Shown here: in pieces, positions 25,833-35,071 of the stretch | How positions within the stretch are numbered: the stretch's first letter is position 1 | How the letters are laid out: every line of letters begins with the position of its first letter | Source: Sutterella sp. | GTDB lineage: Bacteria; Pseudomonadota; Gammaproteobacteria; Burkholderiales; Burkholderiaceae_F | DNA: 35,071 nucleotides | Assembly (NCBI GenBank): GCA_019418235.1 | Contig: DYCH01000035.1 | Coordinates: 1-35,071, forward strand | Direction: 5' to 3' | Position numbers and translations under genes: made by a program | Notes under the pieces: model-generated | What the model saw: the letters and a program-made list of their open reading frames with translations, nothing else | What the model was told of the DNA's origin: nothing | Database searches by the model: none

Positions 25833-27224
25833 CTAACTCCACCCCATGGATTGAAGAACAGTGAGAGAAACAATGGCAATTACCAAAGTGGTCAGAACAA
25901 ACGGTAATACAAAGCGTAACCACTGACCGATGTTAGCGCCTGACAACGTCATTGCTGCTGCAAGAACTGCAGACACCGGCGTGACACAATTCGTTAAACC
26001 GTCACCTAATTGGAAGGCAAGGCAAAGCACTTGACGGCTGATGCCCAACACATCGGCAACCGGGATAAAAAGCGGAATAAGCATTGGAACCTTAGCGGGG
26101 CCAGACGGAATCAACAAATTAAAGAGCATTGTAAAGATGAAGATCCCCGTCGCAATAAGCGACTCACCCATACCACCAATCACCGTAACAGCACCGAAGG
26201 CAATTGTATGAAGGATTTTCCCTTCGATTAAGACCATACCAATAACTTTGGCAAAACCAATCATCAAACAAATGCCACCCATCGCACAAGCACCAGTTAC
26301 GAAAAGAACGGCTAATCGGTTCATGTCCATTTTATTAGCGATACCAATGACAATAACAGCTACCATTGCAAAGGCCAATAATTCAGGGAAGCCCCAACCT
26401 TGAGAGGCTGCTCCATAAGCATAGATTGCAAACGGAACAAACATAGAACAAACCGTCACCACTTCTTTCAGGCCGATTTTTGGAACAACACTTAAGGCTG
26501 TCATTTCTTCTGGATTGGGTTGTTCCATATAACCAATAATGCTCTTAGACGGATCTCGACTAATCATCAGGCAATATCGGGTTGTATAGAAAATGCAAAA
26601 GAGCGTGAGAACCAACCAAATTACCAAACGAGCACCAAGACCAGATACCGGGGGAAGGCCCGCAGTTTCCTGAGCCATCAAAATAATAGCGATCGTCGGG
26701 CCTGCTGCTTGCCCTGTAATGTACGGTAAGTAGAACATCCCCAAAGCAGCGATCTTATCCAACCGAAGCTTACGAGCAAGAACCATACCAACAGCAACAA
26801 AGGCAACAAGAGAGTCCTGTCCTGCTAAGCCCCCGATAACCGACATCAACGTCACTACGCACGGCACGAGAACAGAGATGCTTTTGTCTTGAAGTCGATA
26901 AACCGAATAATTAATAATCGAATTGATTGAACCGGATTCAATCACTACATTAATCATCCCACCCATAATAAAGAGCAGAGCAAAAATCACCCCTTGGCTT
27001 GCAACACCTTGCGTCACCATAATAAGCGCGTCCCATGGACTAACTGGGGAGGATTCGACATAGTGGAAAGAATTTGCGACAACAAGACCTGTTTGTTGAT
27101 CAATAGAATAGACACCGGCAGGAAGTACGTATGTCAAACCGCAACAAATTAAAATCAAAGCAATAATCAAGACCAATACATGGGGTACTGTAAATCCTGA
27201 TTTTTTAGTAGCAGTAGTAGTCAT
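25833..27224 (-). CDS. YfcC-family membrane carrier (DcuC-like superfamily)
   Basis: A 463-residue inner-membrane protein with about 12 hydrophobic segments, of the YfcC/DcuC group (C4-dicarboxylate anaerobic carrier or amino-acid antiporter families). Diagnostic stretches are the N-terminal TVPHVLVLIIALILICCGLTYVLPAGVY, here only named by its YVLPAG turn, and the re-entrant-type motifs GGLAGQDSLVA and LIPSGPAKVPMLIPL. The substrate cannot be read from sequence. It starts 24 bases after the upstream esterase gene, with AGGAG before the ATG, so the two form an operon. It probably moves the esterase substrate or product. The family is variously linked to dicarboxylates, arginine/ornithine and peptide breakdown products. 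Confidence 0.85.
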   Translation of the reverse strand: MTTTATKKSGFTVPHVLVLIIALILICCGLTYVLPAGVYSIDQQTGLVVANSFHYVESSPVSPWDALIMVTQGVASQGVIFALLFIMGGMINVVIESGSINSIINYSVYRLQDKSISVLVPCVVTLMSVIGGLAGQDSLVAFVAVGMVLARKLRLDKIAALGMFYLPYITGQAAGPTIAIILMAQETAGLPPVSGLGARLVIWLVLTLFCIFYTTRYCLMISRDPSKSIIGYMEQPNPEEMTALSVVPKIGLKEVVTVCSMFVPFAIYAYGAASQGWGFPELLAFAMVAVIVIGIANKMDMNRLAVLFVTGACAMGGICLMIGFAKVIGMVLIEGKILHTIAFGAVTVIGGMGESLIATGIFIFTMLFNLLIPSGPAKVPMLIPLFIPVADVLGISRQVLCLAFQLGDGLTNCVTPVSAVLAAAMTLSGANIGQWLRFVLPFVLTTLVIAIVSLTVLQSMGWS

Positions 27225-27248
27225 AATTGAAAATCTCCTATTCCTTGC

Positions 27249-28610
27249 TTAGGAATGATCAACATAGAAAGGTTCGGTGATCACAGTTTTGGAATCAAAA
27301 ATGCGACACAAAGCGTCAGAACGGGTGTAGCTTGGCCAGGAGTCTTCAAAAGTGCCTTCTTTTACAAAACGAGCAAAAAACGTTTGCATCGATTCCGACA
27401 CTTGAGCAACATCAGTTGCGTCAGCTCCGGCTAACATAGGAGCATTCCATGCATCAAACGTACCAAACAAGAATGGCAGATCAATGCAATGACAAGCTCC
27501 GTAAATCGACTTGGGGCCCTTCCAATTAAAGCGATACTTGTGAATATCAACACCCGCTTCGGCAGCCAAGGCGGCAAATTCAGCTGCCGGTTCATCAAAT
27601 CTTTCTCGTTGGACTTTGGCTAAACGATCCACAACTTCTGAAGAACGATCTGCACTAAAAGCTAATGTTTCATCATGTGTTGTTCCAATCACAATTTTTA
27701 AACCTCGTCGAGCTGCTTCTCTGACGGCTGCTTTTGCTGTTGCTTCAGGAGTCGCCCATTCGTCTTTGACGGGTTTAAAAAGCATTCCTCCAAATTTGGC
27801 CCCTAATGATTGGAAACAGATGTCTGTGGCCTTGAGAATTTCGGTTGTGGATTTTTCTAATGCTTGGCCTCGCAAAGAAGATTTATCGTTGACATCACAT
27901 CCAAGTGCAGTCAGTAACTCGCGAGCAATACAATGAGCATCCTCGGTAACATGGTTTCCACGACCAATTGATGGACTCATCAAAACGCACTGTGAAAACA
28001 ATCCTTCAGTCTCCGGAAGTGACATCATATGAACTATGGAGTTGCCTCCTGCCGATTGACCGAAAACGGTAACTCGTTTCGGATCACCACCAAAAGCTGA
28101 AATATTTGCCTGAACCCAACGCAGAGCCATGATTTGATCTTCAATCGCCAAATTACGATCATTGAGTCCTGGGTATTGAAGAAAACCTAAAGCCCCTAAA
28201 CGATAATTCACACCTACAATGACCATTCCACGTTGAGCCAGATTCTCGCCATCGTACCAATCAACATTACCCGCACCACAGAAATTGGCACCGCCGTGAA
28301 ACCAAACGGCAACAGGTAACGGTTTATCGTGATCTTTCGGAGCAGATATCGCTAAAGTTAACGCTCCCTCACTTTGATCTCTTGTTATTGGGCCCATTGG
28401 AGCATCCAAGTCAGATGGGCCTTGTGGCAAAATCGACGCCTTTGCTCGACAATCGCGCATCTCATTGCTTTTCGATAAAGCTACGGGTGACATCCATCGC
28501 AATTCACCTACTGGCGGCTCGCAATAAGGCACCCCTTGAAACTTCATAATCCCGTTTTCTAGAGTTCCGAGTACTTGACCTTCTTCTAGAGAAATTGTGA
28601 TATCACTCAT
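27249..28610 (-). CDS. Type B carboxylesterase
   Basis: An alpha/beta-hydrolase of 453 residues that cleaves ester or related bonds; there is no signal peptide, so it acts in the cytoplasm. The family N-terminus FQGVPYCEPPVGELRW, the oxyanion loop WFHGGANFCGAG and the nucleophile elbow VFGQSAGG are present. The elbow is GQSAG rather than the commoner GESAG. The catalytic histidine is probably in GACHCIDLPFLFG, which matches the family's GxxH region. Its AGGAGGT ribosome-binding site is strong. It leads an operon with the YfcC-type carrier and is divergent from a GntR/FadR-type regulator, so substrate-inducible expression is likely. The physiological substrate is unknown. Confidence 0.9.
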   Translation of the reverse strand: MSDITISLEEGQVLGTLENGIMKFQGVPYCEPPVGELRWMSPVALSKSNEMRDCRAKASILPQGPSDLDAPMGPITRDQSEGALTLAISAPKDHDKPLPVAVWFHGGANFCGAGNVDWYDGENLAQRGMVIVGVNYRLGALGFLQYPGLNDRNLAIEDQIMALRWVQANISAFGGDPKRVTVFGQSAGGNSIVHMMSLPETEGLFSQCVLMSPSIGRGNHVTEDAHCIARELLTALGCDVNDKSSLRGQALEKSTTEILKATDICFQSLGAKFGGMLFKPVKDEWATPEATAKAAVREAARRGLKIVIGTTHDETLAFSADRSSEVVDRLAKVQRERFDEPAAEFAALAAEAGVDIHKYRFNWKGPKSIYGACHCIDLPFLFGTFDAWNAPMLAGADATDVAQVSESMQTFFARFVKEGTFEDSWPSYTRSDALCRIFDSKTVITEPFYVDHS

Positions 28611-28624
28611 TTCATTACCTCCTT

Positions 28625-28739
28625 TGCCATTTAGGCAGAAACATGAAATCTCACAATAAAGATTATCTGTTCACCTGTTCGCTAGGTGAATTGTTAAAAA
28701 AGTATAAACTTAAAAGATAAAATTTGCATAGTGGCAAAT
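28625..28739. promoter_or_regulatory. Operator candidates between the esterase operon and the GntR gene
   Basis: Three symmetric sites lie in this divergent gap: TGCC-ATTTA-GGCA (28625-28637), TTCACCT-7-AGGTGAA (28670-28690, perfect) and ATTTGC-ATAGTG-GCAAAT (28722-28739, perfect). A TTTGCCA element recurs in the first site and, inverted, in the third. They are good candidates for autoregulation and esterase control by the GntR protein. Confidence 0.45.
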
Positions 28740-28767
28740 AAAACTGTTTTTAATTCTGGTATTTGAA

Positions 28768-29496
28768 ATGAAATCGTTAAAAATTAAAAAAATCTCTGCT
28801 GCAGATATCGTCACGGATCGAATTCGCGACAGCGTTTTAGACGGCACGTGGCCAATTGGCGAAAAAATACCCTCAGAATCAGCATTAGCTGAAACTTTCG
28901 GAGTTAATCGATTAACAGTTCGTATTGCCCTTCAAAAACTCAACGCCTTAGGAGTACTTGAAACAAAGGATGGAGAGGGAACTTTCGTCAAAGCTTTTAA
29001 CTTCAAAAATCACATCAGTCAGATTTCTGACTTTTATATGAGTGATGAAGTCATGAAGAGTATTGGTGAATTTCGTTCCATTATTGAGGTTGAATGTGCA
29101 CGACTTGCCGTAAAGCGCGTAACTAAAAAAGATTTAGAACCACTTCGAGAAGCTTGTGATGTATTTGAAAACGAAGTCAAAGCTTATGACGAGTTAAAAA
29201 CCTCTGAAGAAAAACGTGCGTCGTATCTAAGAACGATTGACCAAACCTTGCTCATTCATACGGAATTATGCCGTCTAAGTGGGAATCAACTTCTTGCAAT
29301 GTCATTTGAAGTCGCTGAAGAACCGATTCGTCGATATATGCTAAAAAAAGCTGAGCACCGCATGGAAGATAAAGATGAAAGTGGGAACGTATGGGTAAAG
29401 GCTCACCGTGCTATTTACGATTCACTGCTTGAAAAAGACTTTGAAAAATGCAAAAGGGTTCTTCTGTTAATCATTAATGGTTACGAGAGTCACTAG
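28768..29496 (+). CDS. GntR-family regulator, FadR/FCD subgroup
   Basis: A 242-residue repressor or activator. The N-terminal winged helix-turn-helix (about 10-75) has the GntR landmarks GEKIPSESALAETFGVNR and VRIALQKLNALGVLETKDGEGTFV, shown here by their ends GEKIPSE and GEGTFV. The C-terminal FCD ligand domain (about 95-235) shows EFRSIIEVECARLAV and the putative metal-ligand histidine in LLIHTELCRLSGN, with a later AHRAIYDSLL. Such domains usually bind carboxylic acids. It is divergent from the esterase/carrier operon, with palindromes in the shared gap, so it most likely controls that operon. Its coding sequence looks AT-richer than the housekeeping genes. Confidence 0.92.
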   Translation: MKSLKIKKISAADIVTDRIRDSVLDGTWPIGEKIPSESALAETFGVNRLTVRIALQKLNALGVLETKDGEGTFVKAFNFKNHISQISDFYMSDEVMKSIGEFRSIIEVECARLAVKRVTKKDLEPLREACDVFENEVKAYDELKTSEEKRASYLRTIDQTLLIHTELCRLSGNQLLAMSFEVAEEPIRRYMLKKAEHRMEDKDESGNVWVKAHRAIYDSLLEKDFEKCKRVLLLIINGYESH

Positions 29497-29500
29497 ATAC

Positions 29501-29541
29501 AAAAGGTTGACAGTTGCTTTTAAGAGACTATCAACCTTTTT
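29501..29541. terminator. Bidirectional terminator between GntR and MFS genes
   Basis: Arms AAAAGGTTGA and TCAACCTTTT are perfectly complementary around a loop of about 20 bases, with T-runs available in both directions. It closes the regulator gene and the exporter-MFS unit. Confidence 0.88.
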
Positions 29542-29545
29542 CTTG

Positions 29546-30748
29546 CTATTCCGACTTCACGCCAAGCGCCGTAAACACGGCACCGAACTGCATCACAGCT
29601 ACCAAAATAAGCGCCGCTGCAAATAACCCCGCGTCAAGCATGGGCCCCGCAATCAAAGGCGACAACGTTTGCCCCACATCCATCCCACAGTAAGTAAAGC
29701 CATAGACGCGACCAAAGCCGTCTTTACCAACCTTGGATAAACAGGCCTGACGAATCATCATGTCTCGAGAGGGCGTCGCAATCCCAACGCCAACGCCCAT
29801 AAAGGCCATGAAGATCAAAACCGTATAACCGGGGAACAACTGCGTGGCCATTAAAATGGCGGTCGCTGCACTCACACTCAAACACAGGGCCACGACTTTA
29901 TTATGGTGGGTGAAATTTTTAGCAACCCACCCGCCGATTAAGACGCCGGCGGCATTACTTAACAAGTAAGAAGTCAACGCGGCCGTTGCCGTCTCCAAAC
30001 TTAAACCAAAGGTTTCATGGAAAATTGTGGGTGAGAAATTTTGCAAAATACCAAAGGCAAACGAATTAAAGAAGAAAAAGAAAAAGCACAACCAAACAGC
30101 CAATGCACCAAGAAACGCAAATCGACCGCCCTTAACCGGTACACTCCCCGTCTTTTTCTCTTCCGTGATTTGTTCAATATCGAATTCTTTGTGATTAAAG
30201 GCAAGCAAAATCACAACGAACGTACCCACCAATGCTGCGCTCAAAGCAGCCATTCGCCAGCCACCAAAATTGGCCACGGCAATCATCAAAACCGGTGCAA
30301 TCGCCCAGCCGATGTTGCCCACAATCGCATGAATTGAAAAGGCGTAACTTAAACGCTCTTGGGAGATCGAGCGGTTCATGATGGAGTAGTCCGTTGGATG
30401 AAAAACGGAGTTTCCTAAACCGGAGGCCATAGAAGCCAAGAAAAGCATGAAGTAGCTATCGGCGGCCGCTAAGATAAAGCCGCCCAAAGCCAAAAGCGAA
30501 GCACCTAAAAACAAGGTTTTCTTTGCGCCCCAACTATCGACCAAAAAGCCACTCGCAGCCTGTCCCAAAGAGCTCACAATGAAAAAAGCCGTCATCACGG
30601 CGCCCATTTGAGCGTATGAAAGATCAAACTCCGGCTTAATCCACGGAATCAAAGGCGGAATCACCAAGTGAAAGAAGTGGGATACGCCATGAGCAATGCC
30701 CAAAAGCGTAATTAACAGAACATCTCGGTTTTGGTGATTGACTGCCAT
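29546..30748 (-). CDS. MFS transporter, fosmidomycin-resistance (Fsr)-like
   Basis: A 400-residue inner-membrane protein with 12 hydrophobic segments and MFS features. These are the loop 2-3 motif GFLVDSWGAKKT and the second-half GGWVAKNFTHHNK, with the N-terminal HGVSHFFHLVIPPLIPWI, here named by its HLVIPP core. That N-terminal signature recalls Fsr-type efflux proteins, but the substrate is open. It follows the LysE-type exporter gene by 9 bases, with AAGG upstream of the ATG, so they are one operon. An efflux or organic-anion role is most likely. Confidence 0.87.
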   Translation of the reverse strand: MAVNHQNRDVLLITLLGIAHGVSHFFHLVIPPLIPWIKPEFDLSYAQMGAVMTAFFIVSSLGQAASGFLVDSWGAKKTLFLGASLLALGGFILAAADSYFMLFLASMASGLGNSVFHPTDYSIMNRSISQERLSYAFSIHAIVGNIGWAIAPVLMIAVANFGGWRMAALSAALVGTFVVILLAFNHKEFDIEQITEEKKTGSVPVKGGRFAFLGALAVWLCFFFFFFNSFAFGILQNFSPTIFHETFGLSLETATAALTSYLLSNAAGVLIGGWVAKNFTHHNKVVALCLSVSAATAILMATQLFPGYTVLIFMAFMGVGVGIATPSRDMMIRQACLSKVGKDGFGRVYGFTYCGMDVGQTLSPLIAGPMLDAGLFAAALILVAVMQFGAVFTALGVKSE

Positions 30749-30757
30749 AGCTCTGCC

Positions 30758-31399
30758 TTAAGAAGCGTTCCAGATTAAAGTAGAAACGGCCAATGCCAAG
30801 AAAATCAAGGCACTGGTTTTATTAAGAATCGATTGAAAACGCGGATTGCGGATACGGTTAGCCAAGGAACCCGCACACCAAGCAACGCAAGAGAAAACCA
30901 CCAAGGTGATCACCAAAAAGGTCAAACCCATGATGAGCATCTGAACCATGACTTCCGACTCACTACTGCCCTTCACCAAAAATTGCGGGAAAAAGGCTAA
31001 AAAGAAAATCAACACTTTGGGATTGGTGATATTCATCAAAATCCCACGCGTCCACAACTTCAATGGCGTTAACGTCAAGGGCTTTTTCTCGATGGTCGTC
31101 TCATCGGCTTCAGACACAGGAGCTCGCCAAGCCCCCCAGGCCAAATAGGTCAAATAGGCGGCACCGGCGCATTTGATGATGGTCAGTAACACCGGGGAAG
31201 CCGCCACTGCTGCTGCCACGCCAAAGGCCGAAAAACACGTTTGAATAAAGACACCCACACAAAGACCCAACGTCACCAAAACGCCGGCTTTCGGGCCGTG
31301 CATGGCAGATTGCAAAAGCACAAACAAATTATCAGGCCCCGGGGCAATCGCCAAAATGGTGGCGGCCACCACAAAACTTAACCAAAGATCAAACGGCAT
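30758..31399 (-). CDS. LysE/RhtB-family amino-acid exporter
   Basis: A 213-residue membrane protein with about six hydrophobic segments and the LysE/RhtB N-terminal signature AIAPGPDNLFVLLQSAMHG, in which the PGP core is diagnostic. The segment NPKVLIFFLAFFPQF is also typical of the family. It exports one or more amino acids, often threonine, homoserine or lysine in studied members. The ATG follows AAAGGA. It precedes the MFS gene in a two-gene transport operon, and the upstream purL on the same strand is separated by a terminator. Confidence 0.92.
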   Translation of the reverse strand: MPFDLWLSFVVAATILAIAPGPDNLFVLLQSAMHGPKAGVLVTLGLCVGVFIQTCFSAFGVAAAVAASPVLLTIIKCAGAAYLTYLAWGAWRAPVSEADETTIEKKPLTLTPLKLWTRGILMNITNPKVLIFFLAFFPQFLVKGSSESEVMVQMLIMGLTFLVITLVVFSCVAWCAGSLANRIRNPRFQSILNKTSALIFLALAVSTLIWNAS

Positions 31400-31434
31400 A
31401 TTCGTCCTTTCAACTCATCCAATCGGCAATAAGA

Positions 31435-31470
31435 AAAGGTCTCGCACTTTTTTAGCACGAGACCTTTATT
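31435..31470 (-). terminator. Terminator after purL
   Basis: Arms AAAGGTCTCG and CGAGACCTTT form a stem of about 10 pairs with a T-rich tail on the minus strand (CTTTTCTT). It separates purL from the downstream exporter genes. Confidence 0.82.
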
Positions 31471-31524
31471 TTAGCTTGATGTCTCAAGCACTAGTAGTTA
31501 AAGCTGAGCCTTAACCCCTAGGTA

Positions 31525-34500
31525 TTAACCCACGAATTTGCGGGCGTTGCGGAACATGCGCATCCAGGGGCTGTATTCGCCCAAAGTGGCAGGCGCCCAG
31601 CTCATTTGGCTCGTACGGTGCGTACGTTCAGGGTGCGGCATCATGATCGTGAAGCGACCGTCAGGGGTCGTTACACCCGTGATACCGTTCTTGGAGCCGT
31701 TCGGGTTAAACGGATAAACTTCCGTGGGCGTGCCCGTCGGGTCAACGTAGCGAGCGGCAAGATTAGCGAGCTTTGCGTCTTCTTCGTTAATCCATTGGAC
31801 CAAACCTTCGCCGTGAGCGTTGACGATCGGCATCATGGAGCCTGCCATGCCGTCAAAGAAGATGGAGGGACTATCCATCACTTCGACTTGAACAGCACGG
31901 GCTTCGAATTGTTCGCTCATGTTACGAACGAAGTTCGGCCAGTGTTGTGCACCCGGGATGATGCCACGCAAATGACTCATCATTTGGCAACCGTTACAGA
32001 TGCCCAATGCAAACGTATCGCCACGTTCAAAGAACTTGGAGAACATTTCCACCATCATGGGGTTACGCAAAATGGTCGTAGCCCAACCGCCACCGGCACC
32101 CAAGACGTCACCGTACGAGAAGCCACCGCAAGCAGCCAAACCAACGAAGTCCTTCAAGTCAGAGCGACCGGACAACAAGTCCGTCATGTGAACGTCAATG
32201 GCTTCGAAGCCTGCACGCGTGAAGGCTGCAGCCATTTCCGTTTGACTGTTAACACCTTGCTCACGCAAGATGGCCATACGCGGACGAACACCCGTTGCAA
32301 TGAAGGGTGCAGCCACGTCAAGTTCCGTATCAAACGTCGTCTTAACGAACAAGCCCGTGTCATTTTCCATCGTGCAACGAGCACGTTCTTGGTCGGCACA
32401 AGCAGGATTGTCGCGACGGCGAGCAATTTGCCAAGAGACTTCCGTCCATGCTTCTTGCAAAGCAGAACGCTTTTCTTCGTAAACCGTTTCACCGTGAGCC
32501 GTGATGACCAACTTATCGTCGCCATTGACTTCACCGATGAAGTACGTGCAATCGGCAAGACCGGCAGCCTTAACGGCAGCGTGTACGTCTTCAACACGGT
32601 CAGCAGCCACTTGGATCACAGCACCCAACTCTTCGTTAAAGAGTGCGGGAACGATGTCGCTCGTAGCGGCGCTCTTGACCATGGCATCCATGTTAAGCGT
32701 CACACCCGTGTGACCGGCAAACATCATTTCAGCCACCGTGGCCAACAAACCGCCGTCAGAGCGATCGTGGTAAGCCATGATGGCGTCCTTAGCCGTCAAT
32801 TCGCGAATCATCTTCACAAAGGCAGAGACGTCAGTGGCGCTATCCATATCGGGCGTGACTTGACCGAATTGTTGCGTCACAAGACTCAAGATGGAACCGG
32901 CCATACGGTTCTTAGCACGACCCAAGTCAATAGCAACCAAGACCGAGGGCTTATCCGTCATCAATTGCGGCGTCAAGGACAAACGAACGTCCTTCACGGG
33001 AGCGGCAGCAGAGACAATCAAAGAAACCGGACTCATCACCGTCTTCTTTTCGCCCGCGTCTTCCCACGTGGTCTTCATGGACAAGGAGTCCTTACCGACA
33101 GGAATGGCGACACCCAATTCTTGGCAAACGGTGCTCGCAGCTTCCACGGCATCGTAGAGCTTGGCGTCTTCGCCTTCGTTACCGCAAGCAGCCATCCAAT
33201 TGGCACTCAGCTTAACGAAGTTAAGATCAATGTCGGCGCTCGCAATATTTGTAATCGCTTCGCCAATCGCCATACGCGTAGCGGCAGCAGCGTTCGTAAT
33301 AGCCAACGGGGTGCGTTCACCCATACTCATGGCTTCACCGTTGTGACCGATAAAGCTGATGTTGGTCACAGCAGCGTCAGCCACCGGCACTTGCCACGGG
33401 CCCACCATTTGGTCACGATGGACCAAACCGCCCACAGAACGGTCACCGATCGTGATCAAGAAGCTCTTGCTGGCCACCGTCGGGTGACGCAAAACGTCCG
33501 TCACAACCTTCTTAAGATTGATGCCTTCGGCCTTAAATTCCGGCAACGTCACATCAGCGTGCTTAACATCACGGTGCATACGCGGAGCCTTGCCCAACAA
33601 GACTTCCATCGGCATTTCAACGGCAGGCGTTTGTTCTTCGCCACGAGCCACCACCAACGTGTTGTCTTCGCTGATCGTACCTAAAACGGCGTACGGGCAA
33701 CGTTCACGCTTACACATGGCGTCAAACGTTTCCAAGCTTTCGGGAGCGATAGCGATGGAATAACGCTCTTGACTTTCGTTACACCAGATTTCGAGCGGGC
33801 TCATGCCGGACTCTTCAACCGGCACCTTAGCCAAATCAAGCTTGGCACCGTGACCGGACAAGTCAGCCAATTCTGGCATTGCGTTAGACAAACCACCGGC
33901 ACCCACGTCATGGATGGCCAAAATGGGGTTATTTTCACCGGCAGCCCAGCAACGGTCGATCACTTCTTGTGCGCGACGTTCCATTTCGGGGTTGCCACGT
34001 TGGACGCTATCGAAGTCAAGAGCTTCAGAGTTAGAACCCGTAGACATGGAGCTTGCAGCACCACCGCCCAAACCGATTCGCATGCCCGGGCCACCCAAGC
34101 TGATCAAGAGCGTGTCCGGAGGCAAAGCGGTCTTGTGCGTTTGGTCGTCACGGATGTTACCGATGCCGCCAGCCAACATAATGGGCTTGTGGTAACCGTA
34201 GCGCTTGCCGCCGACGTTGGCTTCAAACACACGGAAGTAACCCAAAACGTTCGGGCGACCGAATTCGTTATTAAAGGCGGCAGCACCCAAGGGGCCATCC
34301 GTCATAATGGACAAAGCGTTAGCAATACGCGTCGGATAGCCATAGGGCTTATCGCAACCGCATTCTGCCTTCGTCACGTCCTTGTCGTTTTCCCAACCTT
34401 GCGGCGCTTCGGGCAATTGCAAAGAGGAAACGGTAAAGCCGCAGAGACCTGCCTTCGGACGAGCACCACGACCCGTTGCACCTTCGTCACGGATTTCACC

Positions 34501-35071
34501 GCCCGAGCCCGTAGAGGCACCCGGGAAGGGAGAGATGGCCGTCGGGTGGTTATGCGTTTCAACCTTAAAGACCGTATGCGTTAATTCTTCTTCTTCCGTA
34601 AAGACGCGACCGAAGTTTTCACCTTCAGGCGTTCTCGGATACAAACGCGGAACCTTCACACCTTCGAAAATGGCAGCGTTGTCAGAATAAGCAACGATCG
34701 TACCTTCGCTGTGAGCCTTGTGCGTATCGCGAATCATGCCGAAAAGGGTCTTTTCCTTTTCTTCACCATCGATTGTCCACTTGGCGTTAAAGATCTTGTG
34801 ACGGCAGTGCTCCGAGTTGGCTTGAGCAAACATCATCAATTCGACATCGGTCGGATTGCGTTGAGCCTTCGTGAAAGCATCGGCCAAGTAGTCGATTTCG
34901 TCTTCGCTCATGGCCAAACCCATCGTGAGGTTGGCATCGGCCAAAGCCTTGCGGCCTTCCTTTAAAAGATCGACGGTAACCATGGGCTTACCGTCGAGTT
35001 CTTCAAAAAGCTTGTTGGCTTCAACATCGGCGCTCACCACGTTTTCGGTCATGCGGTCGTGCAAGACGCCG
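31525..35071 (-). CDS. purL: Phosphoribosylformylglycinamidine synthase, N-terminus cut by window edge
   Basis: Large single-chain FGAM synthase, which makes FGAM from FGAR, glutamine and ATP in purine synthesis. About 1180 residues are visible against roughly 1290-1300 in the E. coli type, and the reading frame runs off the right edge. A TTG at 35064 is an internal codon (LHDRM in the family), not a start. Visible parts are the linker and first synthase domain ([12 protein letters not shown] near residue 85, [20 protein letters not shown]), the second synthase half, and a C-terminal glutamine amidotransferase with the nucleophile in [10 protein letters not shown] and the PHPERTHR histidine. 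It ends in a good terminator. Confidence 0.97.
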   Translation of the reverse strand, partial: GVLHDRMTENVVSADVEANKLFEELDGKPMVTVDLLKEGRKALADANLTMGLAMSEDEIDYLADAFTKAQRNPTDVELMMFAQANSEHCRHKIFNAKWTIDGEEKEKTLFGMIRDTHKAHSEGTIVAYSDNAAIFEGVKVPRLYPRTPEGENFGRVFTEEEELTHTVFKVETHNHPTAISPFPGASTGSGGEIRDEGATGRGARPKAGLCGFTVSSLQLPEAPQGWENDKDVTKAECGCDKPYGYPTRIANALSIMTDGPLGAAAFNNEFGRPNVLGYFRVFEANVGGKRYGYHKPIMLAGGIGNIRDDQTHKTALPPDTLLISLGGPGMRIGLGGGAASSMSTGSNSEALDFDSVQRGNPEMERRAQEVIDRCWAAGENNPILAIHDVGAGGLSNAMPELADLSGHGAKLDLAKVPVEESGMSPLEIWCNESQERYSIAIAPESLETFDAMCKRERCPYAVLGTISEDNTLVVARGEEQTPAVEMPMEVLLGKAPRMHRDVKHADVTLPEFKAEGINLKKVVTDVLRHPTVASKSFLITIGDRSVGGLVHRDQMVGPWQVPVADAAVTNISFIGHNGEAMSMGERTPLAITNAAAATRMAIGEAITNIASADIDLNFVKLSANWMAACGNEGEDAKLYDAVEAASTVCQELGVAIPVGKDSLSMKTTWEDAGEKKTVMSPVSLIVSAAAPVKDVRLSLTPQLMTDKPSVLVAIDLGRAKNRMAGSILSLVTQQFGQVTPDMDSATDVSAFVKMIRELTAKDAIMAYHDRSDGGLLATVAEMMFAGHTGVTLNMDAMVKSAATSDIVPALFNEELGAVIQVAADRVEDVHAAVKAAGLADCTYFIGEVNGDDKLVITAHGETVYEEKRSALQEAWTEVSWQIARRRDNPACADQERARCTMENDTGLFVKTTFDTELDVAAPFIATGVRPRMAILREQGVNSQTEMAAAFTRAGFEAIDVHMTDLLSGRSDLKDFVGLAACGGFSYGDVLGAGGGWATTILRNPMMVEMFSKFFERGDTFALGICNGCQMMSHLRGIIPGAQHWPNFVRNMSEQFEARAVQVEVMDSPSIFFDGMAGSMMPIVNAHGEGLVQWINEEDAKLANLAARYVDPTGTPTEVYPFNPNGSKNGITGVTTPDGRFTIMMPHPERTHRTSQMSWAPATLGEYSPWMRMFRNARKFVG

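Noticed and set aside
25664..25864. 66-codon frame after the PPIase gene
   Set aside because: It starts inside the PPIase terminator and overlaps the carrier gene; no ribosome-binding site and no recognisable family.
31606..33684. 692-codon open frame antisense to purL
   Set aside because: It lies wholly opposite strongly conserved purL. Its composition (rich in His, Arg and Thr) is what reverse-complement reading of a biased gene gives, and no domain or ribosome-binding site supports it.
33769..34584. 271-codon open frame antisense to purL
   Set aside because: Same reason: a shadow of the conserved FGAM synthase frame, with no independent evidence.
35062..35064. TTG as the purL start codon
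   Set aside because: The frame stays open to the edge and the family has over 100 further N-terminal residues; this is an internal leucine.

Overview
The window looks like a contiguous chromosomal segment from a Gram-negative betaproteobacterium. The most likely group is a gut-associated Burkholderiales lineage of the Sutterellaceae type (Sutterella/Parasutterella-like). This rests on the protein families, the mltG-tmk-holB order, a large autotransporter with an extended signal peptide, a secreted C69 dipeptidase, and a periplasmic-binding-domain histidine kinase. No sequence search could be run, so the taxon is an inference. No rRNA, tRNA, CRISPR array, insertion sequence or prophage block was recognised.

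Layout. 1-1.7 kb: thyA-folA, a translationally coupled nucleotide/folate pair. 1.7-4.1 kb (minus): a GcvT-like folate-fold protein followed by L-serine dehydratase. 4.3-6.2 kb: secreted C69 dipeptidase. 6.3-8.8 kb: RNase G and the AzlCD branched-chain amino-acid exporter. 8.9-10.8 kb (minus): a histidine kinase with a periplasmic binding-protein-like sensor and no partner regulator. 10.9-12.4 kb: a stand-alone tyrosine recombinase. 12.4-15.1 kb (minus): mltG-tmk-holB, divergent from ygfZ (15.2-16.1 kb). 16.2-17.0 kb (minus): an unrecognised protein with an AAA+-like but apparently dead nucleotide site and a hyperacidic tail. 17.2-20.6 kb (minus): a giant autotransporter, preceded by about 650 bases of palindrome-rich non-coding DNA. 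21.3-24.1 kb (minus): a double-domain M16 peptidase, divergent from yciB-ppiC (24.2-25.7 kb). 25.8-29.5 kb: an accessory catabolic-looking cassette (carboxylesterase, YfcC-type carrier, divergent GntR/FadR regulator). 29.5-31.4 kb (minus): LysE-type exporter and MFS transporter. 31.5 kb to the right edge: purL, cut at its N-terminus by the window.

Themes. Amino-acid and peptide handling dominates the non-housekeeping genes: secreted dipeptidase, serine dehydratase, AzlCD, LysE exporter, M16 peptidase and a YfcC-family carrier. This suits an asaccharolytic gut bacterium that lives on peptides and amino acids. Most transcription units end in clear hairpin terminators, several of them bidirectional between convergent genes.

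The least explained parts are: the acidic degenerate AAA+-like protein; the non-coding block 20604-21258 upstream of the autotransporter, with several operator-like palindromes, a micro-ORF and a possible small RNA; the GcvT-like partner of serine dehydratase; and the esterase/carrier/GntR cassette with its symmetric operator candidates.
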